Part shown: positions 1 through 8,966 of the stretch, in pieces
Layout: every line of letters begins with the position of its first letter
Position numbering within the stretch: the first letter of the stretch is position 1
NCBI GenBank assembly: GCA_027486845.1
Contig: JAIXOL010000003.1
Span: 1-64,000, forward strand
Origin: Cytophagaceae bacterium
Lineage (GTDB): Bacteria > Bacteroidota > Bacteroidia > Cytophagales > Spirosomataceae
Length of the DNA stretch: 64,000 nucleotides
Direction: 5' to 3'
The notes under the pieces: generated by a model
What the model was told of the DNA's origin: nothing
The model's database searches: none
The model's input: only the letters and a program-made list of their open reading frames with translations
Made by a program: the position numbers and the translations under genes

Positions 1-1495
1 ATATCTGTGGAAACGAAGTAGCGATACTAACAGCGAGCAACTGCATAGGTGTAATCACATGGAGCAATGGCAGCAACCAAAACCCAATCAGTGTGAGTAC
101 GAGTGGTAATTATACTGCGACTTGTACGAATGCATGCGGAACAAGTGTAGCGTCAAATACAATACAAATCAATAAAGGAACTGCACCAAATGCTCCATTA
201 ATTAGTTCAGACAAAACTAATATCTGTGGAAACGAAGTTGCGATATTAACAGCGAGCAACTGCACAGGTGTAATCACATGGAGCAATGGCAGCAACCAAA
301 ACCCAATCAGTGTGAGTATGAGTGGTAATTATACTGCGACTTGTACAAATGCATGTGGAATTTCACAAGCTTCTAATACTGTATCTATTATTAATGTGCC
401 GTCTCCAATGACACCTATCATTACAAGTAATAAACCAAGTTTATGTGAAAATGAAGTAGCGATTTTGACTGCCATAGGTTGTAATGGTAGCGTGGTGTGG
501 AGTAACGGTGCAACAGGAACGGTAATCAGTATTAATAATATTGGGGTCTACACAGCTAAATGTTTGAATAATTGTGGAGTGAGTAATGTCAGTAATGAAA
601 TTCTTTTGAGTAAAAGTACAAAGCCATCTGCACCAATCATTAGCACGAACAAAAACAGTTTGTGTAATGGCGAATCAGCCACAATAACGGCAGCAGGTTG
701 TTCAGGTAATATCAGATGGAATACAGGAGCAACAACAAACACAATCAATGTGAGCGTGACAGGTAATTATACTGCGACATGTAGCAATACTTGCGGAGAA
801 AGTGTATCAAGCAATGCTATTGTAATCAGTACAGGAACAAAGCCATCTGCACCAATCATCAGCACAAACACAAACAGTTTGTGTAATGGTGAATCAGCCA
901 CAATAACGGCAGCAGGTTGTTCAGGCAATATCAGATGGAATACAGGAGCAACAACAAACACAATCAATGTGAGCGTGACAGGTACTTATACTGCGACATG
1001 TAGCAATACTTGCGGAGAAAGTGTATCAAGCAATGCTATTGTAATCAGTACAGGAACAAAACCAATCGCACCATTCATCAGCACAAACACAAACAGTTTG
1101 TGTAATGGAGAATCAGCCACAATAACGGCAGCAGGTTGTGCAGGCAATATCAAATGGAGTACGGGTGCAATAACAAACACCATCAATGTGAGTGTTACAG
1201 GCACTTATACTGCGACATGTAGTAATACTTGCGGAGAAAGTGTATCAAGCAATGCTATCGTAATCAGCACAGGAACAAAGTCATCTGCACCAATCATCAG
1301 CACGAACACAAATAGTTTGTGTAATGGCGAATCAGCCACAATAACGGCAGCAGGTTGTTCAGGCAATATCAGATGGAATACAGGAGCAACAACAAATACC
1401 ATCAATGTGAGCGTGACAGGTACTTATACTGCGACATGTAGCAATACTTGCGGAGAAAGTGTATCAAGCAATGCTATCGTAATCAGTACGGGTAA
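1..1495 (+). repeat. Near-identical 219-bp tandem coding repeats in the giant protein
   Basis: Units of 219 bp (73 codons) repeat in register. The sequence at base 1 recurs almost exactly at 220, and four nearly identical units run from about 617 to 1493. The evenly spaced antisense ORFs in the track (548, 767, 986, 1205) are a by-product of this periodicity. Later units have the same protein pattern but diverged DNA, so the first block was expanded or homogenised recently. Copy number may vary between strains or be mis-assembled. Confidence 0.9.
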
Positions 1496-4400
1496 TATTC
1501 CAGCTGCTCCAAATGTGGTAGATATTACTCTTTCAAAATGTAATATAACACCTAATGAAGTAGCAGAGGCTTGTAGTGCCACATGTGGAAATGGCGAAAC
1601 TTTAAAATGGTATAAAGACGGAGTAATAGTTGATGTAAAAAATATCCCAATTCCTTTGGTTGGAGTTTATCAAGCAACCTGCTCTAATAATTGTGGTGAA
1701 AGTTCTAAATCAAATGGGAAAGTAATTATTAATGTGACTGGTTCTGTACCAGCACCGCCAGTATTGACGAGTAGCAAGACCTTATGTGAAAATAAAGAAG
1801 TTATTCTAACTGCATCTGGTTGTGCTAATGGGATAGTTTGGTCTAATGGCGTTACTTCAAGCTCTGATAAAGTGTTAACTATAACGCAGGAAGGTACATA
1901 TACCGCTCAATGTGTTAATTTATGTGGAATAAGTAGTATAAGTAATGTAATTGTAGTAACTAAAGGTAGTGCACTTGTCATCACAGCGAGTAAAAACGAT
2001 GTTTGTGAGGGAGAACAAGTAACCTTGAAAGCAACAGGTTGTACAGATACTGTCATGTGGTCAAATGGAGCAACAGGCACTCAAATCAATGTAGCATCAA
2101 ATGAATCAAAAACTTATTCAGCTACTTGTGGAACTGTCAAATCAAATTGTGATTTTGTAGAAGGTAACATTGCGTTTACTACAGTAGGTGGTTCGACAAG
2201 TGCAGGAATTATTACTCGTTATTTGCTATTAAATAATGCAGGTACAATTTTGCAAATAAAAAATTCTCCTGTATTTACTGATGTTCTTACAGGAAATTAT
2301 AAAGTATCAGCAATCGCTTATGATTCAAATATTCAAGGATTAGTTGTGGGTAATAATATCTCAAGCGTTACAGCAAGTTGTATGGCTCGTACACAAAAAG
2401 ATATTTCAGTCTGTAATACAAATGGAACTGGTTGTCAAGGAACAGCTCAAATACAAATTACTGTTACGAAAAAAGCAACTGCTCCTGTGATTAGTAGTAA
2501 TAAGACAAACCTTTGTGGTGCTGAAACTGCAAATTTAGTCGCAACAGGTTGTATCGGCTCAGTTATTTGGAGTACTGGATCAACAGGTAGCAATTTAGTT
2601 ATAAACTCGGCAGGTAGCTATAGTGCAACTTGTAGTAATATTTGCGGATCAAGTTTGAGTTCAAATGTGCTAACAATAGCAGCAGGAGGAAAGCCAGCTT
2701 CTCCAATTATATCAACCGATAGAACAATTTGTTGTGATGCAAATTTTGCAACATTAACAGCTACAAATTGCAGTAGTACTATAACATGGAGTACAGGCAG
2801 TACAGGGAATGTGCTAATTGTGAAAGAAACAGGAGTATATACAGCCATTTGTAAAAATGAATGTGGTACAAGTGATGTCTCGAAATCTATTACAATTACC
2901 AAAGTAGCTCAACCAGCACCTCCAGTGATTAGTGCTGAAAATACTAATCTTTGTGTAGCATCATCTATAACTTTGACAGCCTCGAATTGCAGTGAGAATA
3001 TTAAATGGAGTACTGGTGCAACAACAGCTACCATCGTTGTCAATTCTGCTGGAACATATACTGCAACTTGTAGTAATGTTTGTATAGAAAGTAAGCCATC
3101 AAATATTTTGATAATAACAAAAGATTGTGGTGGCTGTATTACAGAAGCACCAGTCATAAGTTGTTCAAAAACAACTATTTGTAAGTCAGAAAATGTAGTC
3201 TTGACAGCCACAGGCTGTATTGGAGGAACGATAGTTTGGTCAAATGGTCAAACTGGGACAACTATCACAGTTAAACCAATATCAACCTCGAACTATACTG
3301 CAGTTTGTAAAGTGTCAACTGACTGTATAAGTTCATTGTCAAATTCAGTACAAATAAAAGTAGGCAGCATTGCTCCACCAACCATTACTTGTAGTGCCAC
3401 CTTTGTATGCTTAGGTGAAACAGGTACTCTGAGCGGTTCGGGTTGTGAAGGCACAATTATATGGTCAAATGGTAGTACGGGTAATTCAATCGTTGTTACA
3501 CCAAACGGGACAACGATGTATAGTGCAAAATGTAAAATAGGTGATTGTGAAAGTGAAAGCTCTGAACAAGTTGCCATTCCAATTGGTAAACCAAACCGTC
3601 CTTATATTTCTTGCAAAAGTAATGTAATATGTAATGGTGGCGAAACATCACTCACGGCATCGGGCTGTATAGGAATAGTTGTTTGGTCAGATGGTCAAAC
3701 TGGTGGAGTTATCAAAGTGTCACCAGCCATTGAGAATACATTATATTCAGCAGTTTGTAAATCATTTGGTGGTAAATGCGAAAGTGATAAATCGAATGAA
3801 GTGGTAGTAACGGTTGGAAAAAAAGTGGCTACACCAAAAGTCATCGGAACAATTACAAATATTTGTCCATTTAATACTGCTGACATCAACACCGCAGTTT
3901 TAGGTGAGCCATCAACTAATGGAGGAACGTTTGAATTCCATGTAACATCTTCACCAAATTCACCACTAATTACTTCACCAAGTACAGTTTCATCTGGAAC
4001 TTATTATGTATTTGAGCGAAGTGCAGTGGGTTGTTACAGTGATTTTGCTTCGATTAAAGTGAATGCTACCGAATGTAATGGTGGCGGCTTGAATCCAAAC
4101 GGCGGACTTGTTGATATTGCAGTGAAAAAAGTATCTTCATCTGCAATAGTTCCAGTCAATGAAATAGCAACTTATAAAGTAGTTGTGAAAAACGTTGGTC
4201 AGAACAAAGCAACAGGAATAGTGATTCGAGATATTTTGCCAAACGGACTCACTTATGTAAGTGCTAGTGGTAATGTTTCCTATAATAGTGGTATCATAAG
4301 TGTAAAAATTGATTCACTAAAAGCAGGTGATAGCACAACATTTACTTATAATACTAAGGTCGTAGCTGCTGGTAAAATCATTAATAAAGCAGAATTGTTT

Positions 4401-5723
4401 AAGATAAATGAAACCGACAAAGTTTTATCAAATAACTCAAGTGAATACACTATCAACAACATCACTTCAGGTCAGTTGATAGGATTAAGTAAAGTTTGCG
4501 AACCTGCAGTTTTAGTAAGTAATGCGGTTTACAATGTACCATTTGTTATCTATGTTACTAATTTAGGTTCAACTGATATAAGTAAAATACAAGTAAAAGA
4601 TGACCTTAATCGTGCATTTGGTAATGGTGCAAAAATCTTGAACGATACAATCACAATAGTTGCAGATGCAGGATTGGTAGTAAATCCTAAATATACAGGA
4701 CGTGGCTTAAATACCAATTTGCTCATTGATTCATTGAGCAGCATTAAAAAAGGACAAAAGTTAACATTAAGATTTAATGTAAAAGTTGATTTGGCCAAAG
4801 CGACTGTTTCAGACTTCTTTAACGTAGCAGAGGTGAGTTCATCGGGTAAATTAGATCTTTCAACTAACGGAGTAAGTGCCGACCCAGACGGAGATGGTGA
4901 CCCAAGTAATAATGATGAACCAACGCCAATCAAATTTAAACTTGATATTTCGCCAGACCGACCAGCAATAGGTGTTGCACTTTCGGTTCACGATACAACG
5001 AAGATTAATAAAAACTGTTACAAAGTGACTTATTTGGCCCTTATAAAGAATATTGGTGATAGTAAATTAACCAATGTACAGGTTACAGATAGTTTAGCAA
5101 AAGCATACAGTAAGAGTGCTTCATTCCAAGTACTTGGAAGTCCATTTACAGGAAAGAATAGTACGCTAAAAGTGAATCCAAATTATAACGGTAAAGACGA
5201 TATGAATTTATTGATAGCAGATTCAACCAGTCAATTGACTGTTGGTCAAATAGATTCGGTATTCTATACAGTTAGTGTTTGCAATGGAGATTACCTAGGT
5301 ACATACTCAACCAATGCTGATGTAAAGGCTATCGGAAATGGAAAGATTGTTACTGATATATCAAATGCAGGGAATGTAATTAATGCAAATGATAACTCAT
5401 CAACAGTGATAGCGTTTCCAAGTAATATTAGTGAATTATTCATACCAGCTGGTTTCTCACCTAATGGAGATGGTAAAAACGATAATTTTATAATATCTAT
5501 ACCATTAGGAGCAAAAATAGAGTTGTTTGAGGTGTTTAACCGTTGGGGTCAGTTGATTTATAAAGATACAAATGGAGTAATTGGTACTTCAGGTTGGGAT
5601 GGAATAAGTAATCAAGGACTAAGATTAGGCGGTGAAGGCTTACCAGATGGCACCTATTTCTATGTTTTAAAACTAAGTAATGAAAAAGAGCAAAGGGTTA
5701 GTTATATAACTTTAGCGAGATAA
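1..5723 (+). CDS. Giant secreted Ig-like/DUF11 repeat protein with T9SS type B sorting domain, 5' end outside window
   Basis: The frame is open from the first base, so the ORF-track start at 93 (a GTG inside a repeat) is not real and the gene is 5'-truncated. About 16 Cys-rich repeats of ~73 residues follow the pattern APxISxxxxxLC...TAxGC...WSxG...GxYTATCxNxCG and look like Ig/PKD-like beta modules with paired cysteines. After these come about three DUF11-type repeats (for example 'DIAVKKVSSSAIVPVNEIATY'-like starts, roughly track residues 1370-1750). The last ~90 residues (FIPAGFSPNGDGKND ... YFYVLKLSN) match the gliding-motility-associated C-terminal/CHU_C domain, the type B signal for type IX secretion. 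The likely role is a very long cell-surface or released adhesin or filament; the ligand is unknown. A strong terminator follows directly. Confidence 0.9.
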   Translation, partial: ICGNEVAILTASNCIGVITWSNGSNQNPISVSTSGNYTATCTNACGTSVASNTIQINKGTAPNAPLISSDKTNICGNEVAILTASNCTGVITWSNGSNQNPISVSMSGNYTATCTNACGISQASNTVSIINVPSPMTPIITSNKPSLCENEVAILTAIGCNGSVVWSNGATGTVISINNIGVYTAKCLNNCGVSNVSNEILLSKSTKPSAPIISTNKNSLCNGESATITAAGCSGNIRWNTGATTNTINVSVTGNYTATCSNTCGESVSSNAIVISTGTKPSAPIISTNTNSLCNGESATITAAGCSGNIRWNTGATTNTINVSVTGTYTATCSNTCGESVSSNAIVISTGTKPIAPFISTNTNSLCNGESATITAAGCAGNIKWSTGAITNTINVSVTGTYTATCSNTCGESVSSNAIVISTGTKSSAPIISTNTNSLCNGESATITAAGCSGNIRWNTGATTNTINVSVTGTYTATCSNTCGESVSSNAIVISTGNIPAAPNVVDITLSKCNITPNEVAEACSATCGNGETLKWYKDGVIVDVKNIPIPLVGVYQATCSNNCGESSKSNGKVIINVTGSVPAPPVLTSSKTLCENKEVILTASGCANGIVWSNGVTSSSDKVLTITQEGTYTAQCVNLCGISSISNVIVVTKGSALVITASKNDVCEGEQVTLKATGCTDTVMWSNGATGTQINVASNESKTYSATCGTVKSNCDFVEGNIAFTTVGGSTSAGIITRYLLLNNAGTILQIKNSPVFTDVLTGNYKVSAIAYDSNIQGLVVGNNISSVTASCMARTQKDISVCNTNGTGCQGTAQIQITVTKKATAPVISSNKTNLCGAETANLVATGCIGSVIWSTGSTGSNLVINSAGSYSATCSNICGSSLSSNVLTIAAGGKPASPIISTDRTICCDANFATLTATNCSSTITWSTGSTGNVLIVKETGVYTAICKNECGTSDVSKSITITKVAQPAPPVISAENTNLCVASSITLTASNCSENIKWSTGATTATIVVNSAGTYTATCSNVCIESKPSNILIITKDCGGCITEAPVISCSKTTICKSENVVLTATGCIGGTIVWSNGQTGTTITVKPISTSNYTAVCKVSTDCISSLSNSVQIKVGSIAPPTITCSATFVCLGETGTLSGSGCEGTIIWSNGSTGNSIVVTPNGTTMYSAKCKIGDCESESSEQVAIPIGKPNRPYISCKSNVICNGGETSLTASGCIGIVVWSDGQTGGVIKVSPAIENTLYSAVCKSFGGKCESDKSNEVVVTVGKKVATPKVIGTITNICPFNTADINTAVLGEPSTNGGTFEFHVTSSPNSPLITSPSTVSSGTYYVFERSAVGCYSDFASIKVNATECNGGGLNPNGGLVDIAVKKVSSSAIVPVNEIATYKVVVKNVGQNKATGIVIRDILPNGLTYVSASGNVSYNSGIISVKIDSLKAGDSTTFTYNTKVVAAGKIINKAELFKINETDKVLSNNSSEYTINNITSGQLIGLSKVCEPAVLVSNAVYNVPFVIYVTNLGSTDISKIQVKDDLNRAFGNGAKILNDTITIVADAGLVVNPKYTGRGLNTNLLIDSLSSIKKGQKLTLRFNVKVDLAKATVSDFFNVAEVSSSGKLDLSTNGVSADPDGDGDPSNNDEPTPIKFKLDISPDRPAIGVALSVHDTTKINKNCYKVTYLALIKNIGDSKLTNVQVTDSLAKAYSKSASFQVLGSPFTGKNSTLKVNPNYNGKDDMNLLIADSTSQLTVGQIDSVFYTVSVCNGDYLGTYSTNADVKAIGNGKIVTDISNAGNVINANDNSSTVIAFPSNISELFIPAGFSPNGDGKNDNFIISIPLGAKIELFEVFNRWGQLIYKDTNGVIGTSGWDGISNQGLRLGGEGLPDGTYFYVLKLSNEKEQRVSYITLAR

Positions 5724-5731
5724 ACCATTAG

Positions 5732-5768
5732 CCCTACGGAATATGTCATATTCCGTAGGGTTTCTTTT
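5732..5768 (+). terminator. Intrinsic terminator after the giant repeat gene
   Basis: A perfect 14-bp inverted repeat (CCCTACGGAATATG / CATATTCCGTAGGG) sits 8 bases after the stop and is followed by TTTCTTTT. It separates this gene from the next T9SS cargo gene. Confidence 0.9.
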
Positions 5769-5854
5769 AAATTTTAGTAAATATTTTCTTAAAATTTCTA
5801 ATGATACCTTTGATTAAACCTCTATTATTTTTAATATTTTAATAGAACATTAGC

Positions 5855-6787
5855 ATGATTCAACAATTCAAATATTTGGTGATAACAGTTTTTTATATCA
5901 TTTTATCAATAAATAATTGCTTCTCACAAGCTATTTCTGTCGGATTTGTATCTGTAATGACAACCGACCAAAAAAGCATACAAATCAGTGTTATCAAGAC
6001 CGATGAGATTAATGCAAGTAAATTCATTTATTACAGAGCAGATAATAACTCAAATATTTACAAGGAAATAGGTCGTGGAGCAAATACGTTTACCGATAAC
6101 AATGTTGATGCGAATAAAGAAGCCTATTGCTACAAAGTGAGCTATTTAGATAGTTTTGGCAAAGAATCTGACATGTCACAGCCGTTTTGTAGTGTATTTC
6201 TATCTTCAGATGGAACAAATACAATTAAGTGGACAGCATTCTCAGAATTAGCTAATGCCGAACCTGTAGATTATTACATTGATTTAGTAAATGATGATGG
6301 TTCAATAAATCGTTTGACTTCTGAACGGACAAAAGAGTTATCTGTGAATATAAACGAAGTTCAAGATATTAAAGAAGAATTAGATATAAATGATAAGGCC
6401 AAAATTAGAATAAGAGCAATACAACCAACAAATTTTAAATTAAACACTCTTATGTTTACTAATCACCCTATAACGGTTTATTCTAATATCATTACAATAT
6501 TTCCATCACGAAATATTTTTCTTCCTACAGCTTTTACACCTAATAATGATGGTACAAACGATGTTTTTATAGGTAATGGATCGAAAGTTACAGACTTCAA
6601 TATGACTGTTTACAATCAATGGGGAAGTGTTGTTTTTGAAAGTTTTGATCTTAATACTGGATGGGATGGAATGTTCTTAGGCCAATCTTCTCCATGCCCT
6701 CCCGGTACATATTCGTATAAAGTTAGCAGTAAATTTACATCAGGCTCTACATTTGAAAAATTAGGTTCAGTATTGCTGATTAGATAG
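5855..6787 (+). CDS. Secreted protein with gliding-motility-associated (T9SS type B) C-terminal domain
   Basis: This 310-residue protein starts with a signal peptide ending near NCFSQA. The middle part (about residues 27-215) resembles a fibronectin-like beta domain and has no recognised catalytic motif. The final ~85 residues (FLPTAFTPNNDGTNDVF ... WDGMFLGQ ... PPGTYSYKV) are a CHU_C/type B sorting domain like the one ending the preceding giant gene. It is expected to be exported by Sec, carried across the outer membrane by the type IX system and displayed or released. An own transcript is likely, because a terminator lies between it and the upstream gene. The function beyond sorting is unknown. 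Confidence 0.85.
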   Translation: MIQQFKYLVITVFYIILSINNCFSQAISVGFVSVMTTDQKSIQISVIKTDEINASKFIYYRADNNSNIYKEIGRGANTFTDNNVDANKEAYCYKVSYLDSFGKESDMSQPFCSVFLSSDGTNTIKWTAFSELANAEPVDYYIDLVNDDGSINRLTSERTKELSVNINEVQDIKEELDINDKAKIRIRAIQPTNFKLNTLMFTNHPITVYSNIITIFPSRNIFLPTAFTPNNDGTNDVFIGNGSKVTDFNMTVYNQWGSVVFESFDLNTGWDGMFLGQSSPCPPGTYSYKVSSKFTSGSTFEKLGSVLLIR

Positions 6788-7169
6788 GTTTTTTTTTGGT
6801 CTTGTGCCGAAGAAGGTTTATACATTTCTTGATTTCTGCATTCCCCCGTTTTAATCCGTAATGGAACTATTAGTCGAAGTGTCAGCCGTTGTTACAACGT
6901 CATCAGAGAATAGGAAGGCAAGGGCATCGGCAAACAAAAGAGTATATAAAAGCAAAAAATACTGCCGTTCAATATCCATTGCGGGTTTCAAAATTATCAG
7001 CGAATATGTGGGATAAGTGTCATAGATATTATTAAAACTATAACATTCAAGCAAATTCTATCTATCCAACACCGTTCTGAGAACGGTAAACACAAAGCTT
7101 AATTTAAAAATCAACATAACAACTGAGAATTTTAAGTTGAAAGGTGTTCTCTTTTATCAAAACTTCTAA
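6788..7169. other. Gene-poor gap with a 17-bp palindrome and a doubtful 51-aa ORF
   Basis: No convincing gene is seen in these 380 bases. The plus strand holds an ATG ORF at 6861-7016 (51 aa, basic centre) and the minus strand a 67-aa ORF at 6851-7054. Neither resembles a known family and they overlap, so at most one is real. A perfect palindrome, ACCGTTCT-G-AGAACGGT, lies at 7071-7087, about 80 bases before the next start codon. It could be an operator or the remnant of an element. Confidence 0.4.
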
Positions 7170-7694
7170 ATGAAAATCACATTCGATATTTTTGATTTCA
7201 ATCATCAAATTTTTGCATTTACTGTAATTATTCTAAGATTATTAGCTCAGTTAACTGGATTAAGTTATGAAATGATAAATATTATTGTTTGGTTTATTCT
7301 TATTCCAATACTAATCTGCTTCTTAATTCATAAATATCTTGGATATTTTTCTATTTTGGTTTGGGTATATTTGCTTTGGCATTATTATGAGCATTACACG
7401 CAAATAACAAATAAATTATTCAAATGGTCGGTTGATTTTTTATTAAAAATTGGAAAATTGCTGAATATGGATTATTTAACAATTTCATCAATTATTTGTC
7501 TTTATGTACCCTATTTGGTAGTTATTGTACTTATAATTTTAAAAAATAAGGAAAAAACCAAACAAATATTGAAGTATAATTTGATTACTATTGTCAGTAT
7601 GGTTTTGATTGGATATATTTCGGCTCATTCATTTTCAAAATATGTTCCGGATTCTCAATACATGAAAGGAATGAAAATTGATGTAAAAAAATAG
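7170..7694 (+). CDS. Small multi-pass membrane protein, unknown function
   Basis: I do not recognise a family. The 174 residues hold about four hydrophobic segments, near residues 14-30, 37-70, 105-125 and 137-152, with a short lysine-rich loop after the third (KNKEKTKQ) and a lysine-rich tail. It has no signal peptide, cysteine motif or catalytic signature. It is flanked by long spacers, so it is probably transcribed alone. The base composition is very AT-rich even for this window, which is partly explained by hydrophobic codons. Confidence 0.6.
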   Translation: MKITFDIFDFNHQIFAFTVIILRLLAQLTGLSYEMINIIVWFILIPILICFLIHKYLGYFSILVWVYLLWHYYEHYTQITNKLFKWSVDFLLKIGKLLNMDYLTISSIICLYVPYLVVIVLIILKNKEKTKQILKYNLITIVSMVLIGYISAHSFSKYVPDSQYMKGMKIDVKK

Positions 7695-7882
7695 TTTCAT
7701 TTAGTTCTCGAACCGTTTTTTTTCAAACCAATCAGTTTCCTACAGCTCTTTAGCACAAAACCCTGATAGCATTGGTCTAAGAAATTAGGAATAATTTAAC
7801 AATACTATGAACAAAAACATGGTAATAAAGCGGGTCTGGTTACGAAGATTTTGATGGAACAAAATTTTAAAAAATTCATAAT

Positions 7883-8479
7883 ATGAATATAAATCGCATA
7901 ACAATAATATTCACTATTTTCTTATCCACTTCTTTTTCATGTCAGCAAATAACACAAGCCAATAGTGTTATAGTTATTCAACCTTTTAATGACTTCACTC
8001 CGGAATTAACAAATTCGGTTTATGCAAAACTTAAAGAAATTAATCCTAACACAATTTTAAAAACGCCATTCCAACTACCAATAAAAGCTTATTATCCACC
8101 AAGAAATCGTTATCGTGCTGATTCATTAATAAAATATTTAAGCAATTTTGGGAGTGCTGATACTGTCGTTATAGGTATGACAAATAAAGATATTAGCTCT
8201 ACTAAAGGAAGTGTTTCAGATTTTGGAATAATGGGTTTAGGATACTGTCCTGGCAATTCATGCGTTGTTTCAACTTTTAGACTTGCCAAAACCAACCTAT
8301 CTGAGCAGTTTTATAAATTAGCAATTCACGAATTAGGGCATACACAAGGATTACCACATTGCAGCAATAAAATATGTTTTATGCGTGATGCAAATGGTAA
8401 AAACGTATTAAACGAAGAAAAAGATTTTTGTACATCATGCAAATCTTTTCTAAAAAATAAAGGTTGGCAACTCAAATAA
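7883..8479 (+). CDS. Lipoprotein archaemetzincin-type zinc protease (peptidase family M54)
   Basis: This 198-aa protein carries the archaemetzincin signature near its C terminus: HELGHTQGLPHC, then four residues, CFM, 15 residues, and CTSC. The extended HExxHxxGxxHC motif supplies the zinc ligands and catalytic glutamate. The four-cysteine arrangement matches the second structural zinc site that sets M54 apart from other metzincins. The N terminus (MNINRITIIFTIFLSTSFSC) looks like a lipoprotein signal with Cys20 as the anchor, so the enzyme would act in the periplasm or on the surface. Homologues in archaea and vertebrates are often cytosolic, so a lipidated form is notable. The neighbours give no hint of a substrate. 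Confidence 0.85.
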   Translation: MNINRITIIFTIFLSTSFSCQQITQANSVIVIQPFNDFTPELTNSVYAKLKEINPNTILKTPFQLPIKAYYPPRNRYRADSLIKYLSNFGSADTVVIGMTNKDISSTKGSVSDFGIMGLGYCPGNSCVVSTFRLAKTNLSEQFYKLAIHELGHTQGLPHCSNKICFMRDANGKNVLNEEKDFCTSCKSFLKNKGWQLK

Positions 8480-8597
8480 TATATATGAAAAATGAAAACA
8501 ATTACCCAACAAATTGAGCGATTTTCACCAATCGACTTTTGAAAACTACTTTCACCATTTAAGTTTTAAGATAAATACTACACGCATAGTGTTAAAT

Positions 8598-8966
8598 TTA
8601 TAAGGTAGTTCTTGATAGTATCTTATTTACAAAATAAAACATGACCAAGCCAATGATAACCCCGATGCAATCTGCTAAAGAATCGTACCAATCAAAACCT
8701 CGATGAAACGATTTTGGCAATGAACCTTGCCAAAATTCGATAAATATTCCATAAAGAATTCCAAAGATTAGTGTTTTTGAGTAGTTTTTAAAAGAAAATT
8801 GCCAACAAAAAGCCCATCCTGCAAAGACTACGAAATGGGCAGTTTTATCGTTTCCTTTTGGTAACTGTTCACTCGGCATCGTACAAAGTACAAAAATGAT
8901 AAGTGTAATAGCAAAAGCTAAATATTTATTTTCCAGAAATTTGATTACCAATTCTTTCAATTTCAT
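8598..8966 (-). CDS. VanZ-like family membrane protein
   Basis: The 122-aa product has four predicted membrane helices and the VanZ-like pattern: NDKTAHFVVFAGWAF near residues 39-53, YGIFIEFWQ, and RGFDWYDSLADCIGVIIG. Family members are small membrane proteins of mostly unknown role; only VanZ of teicoplanin resistance is characterised. The ATG lies inside the 3' end of the upstream decarboxylase gene, giving a 41-base overlap, so it is probably translated from the hisC-decarboxylase mRNA. No alternative downstream ATG preserves the conserved core. Confidence 0.85.
   Translation of the reverse strand: MKLKELVIKFLENKYLAFAITLIIFVLCTMPSEQLPKGNDKTAHFVVFAGWAFCWQFSFKNYSKTLIFGILYGIFIEFWQGSLPKSFHRGFDWYDSLADCIGVIIGLVMFYFVNKILSRTTL

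Noticed and set aside
548-1405. Evenly spaced antisense ORFs of 66-72 aa
   Set aside because: They are shadows of the 219-bp sense repeats of the giant protein gene.
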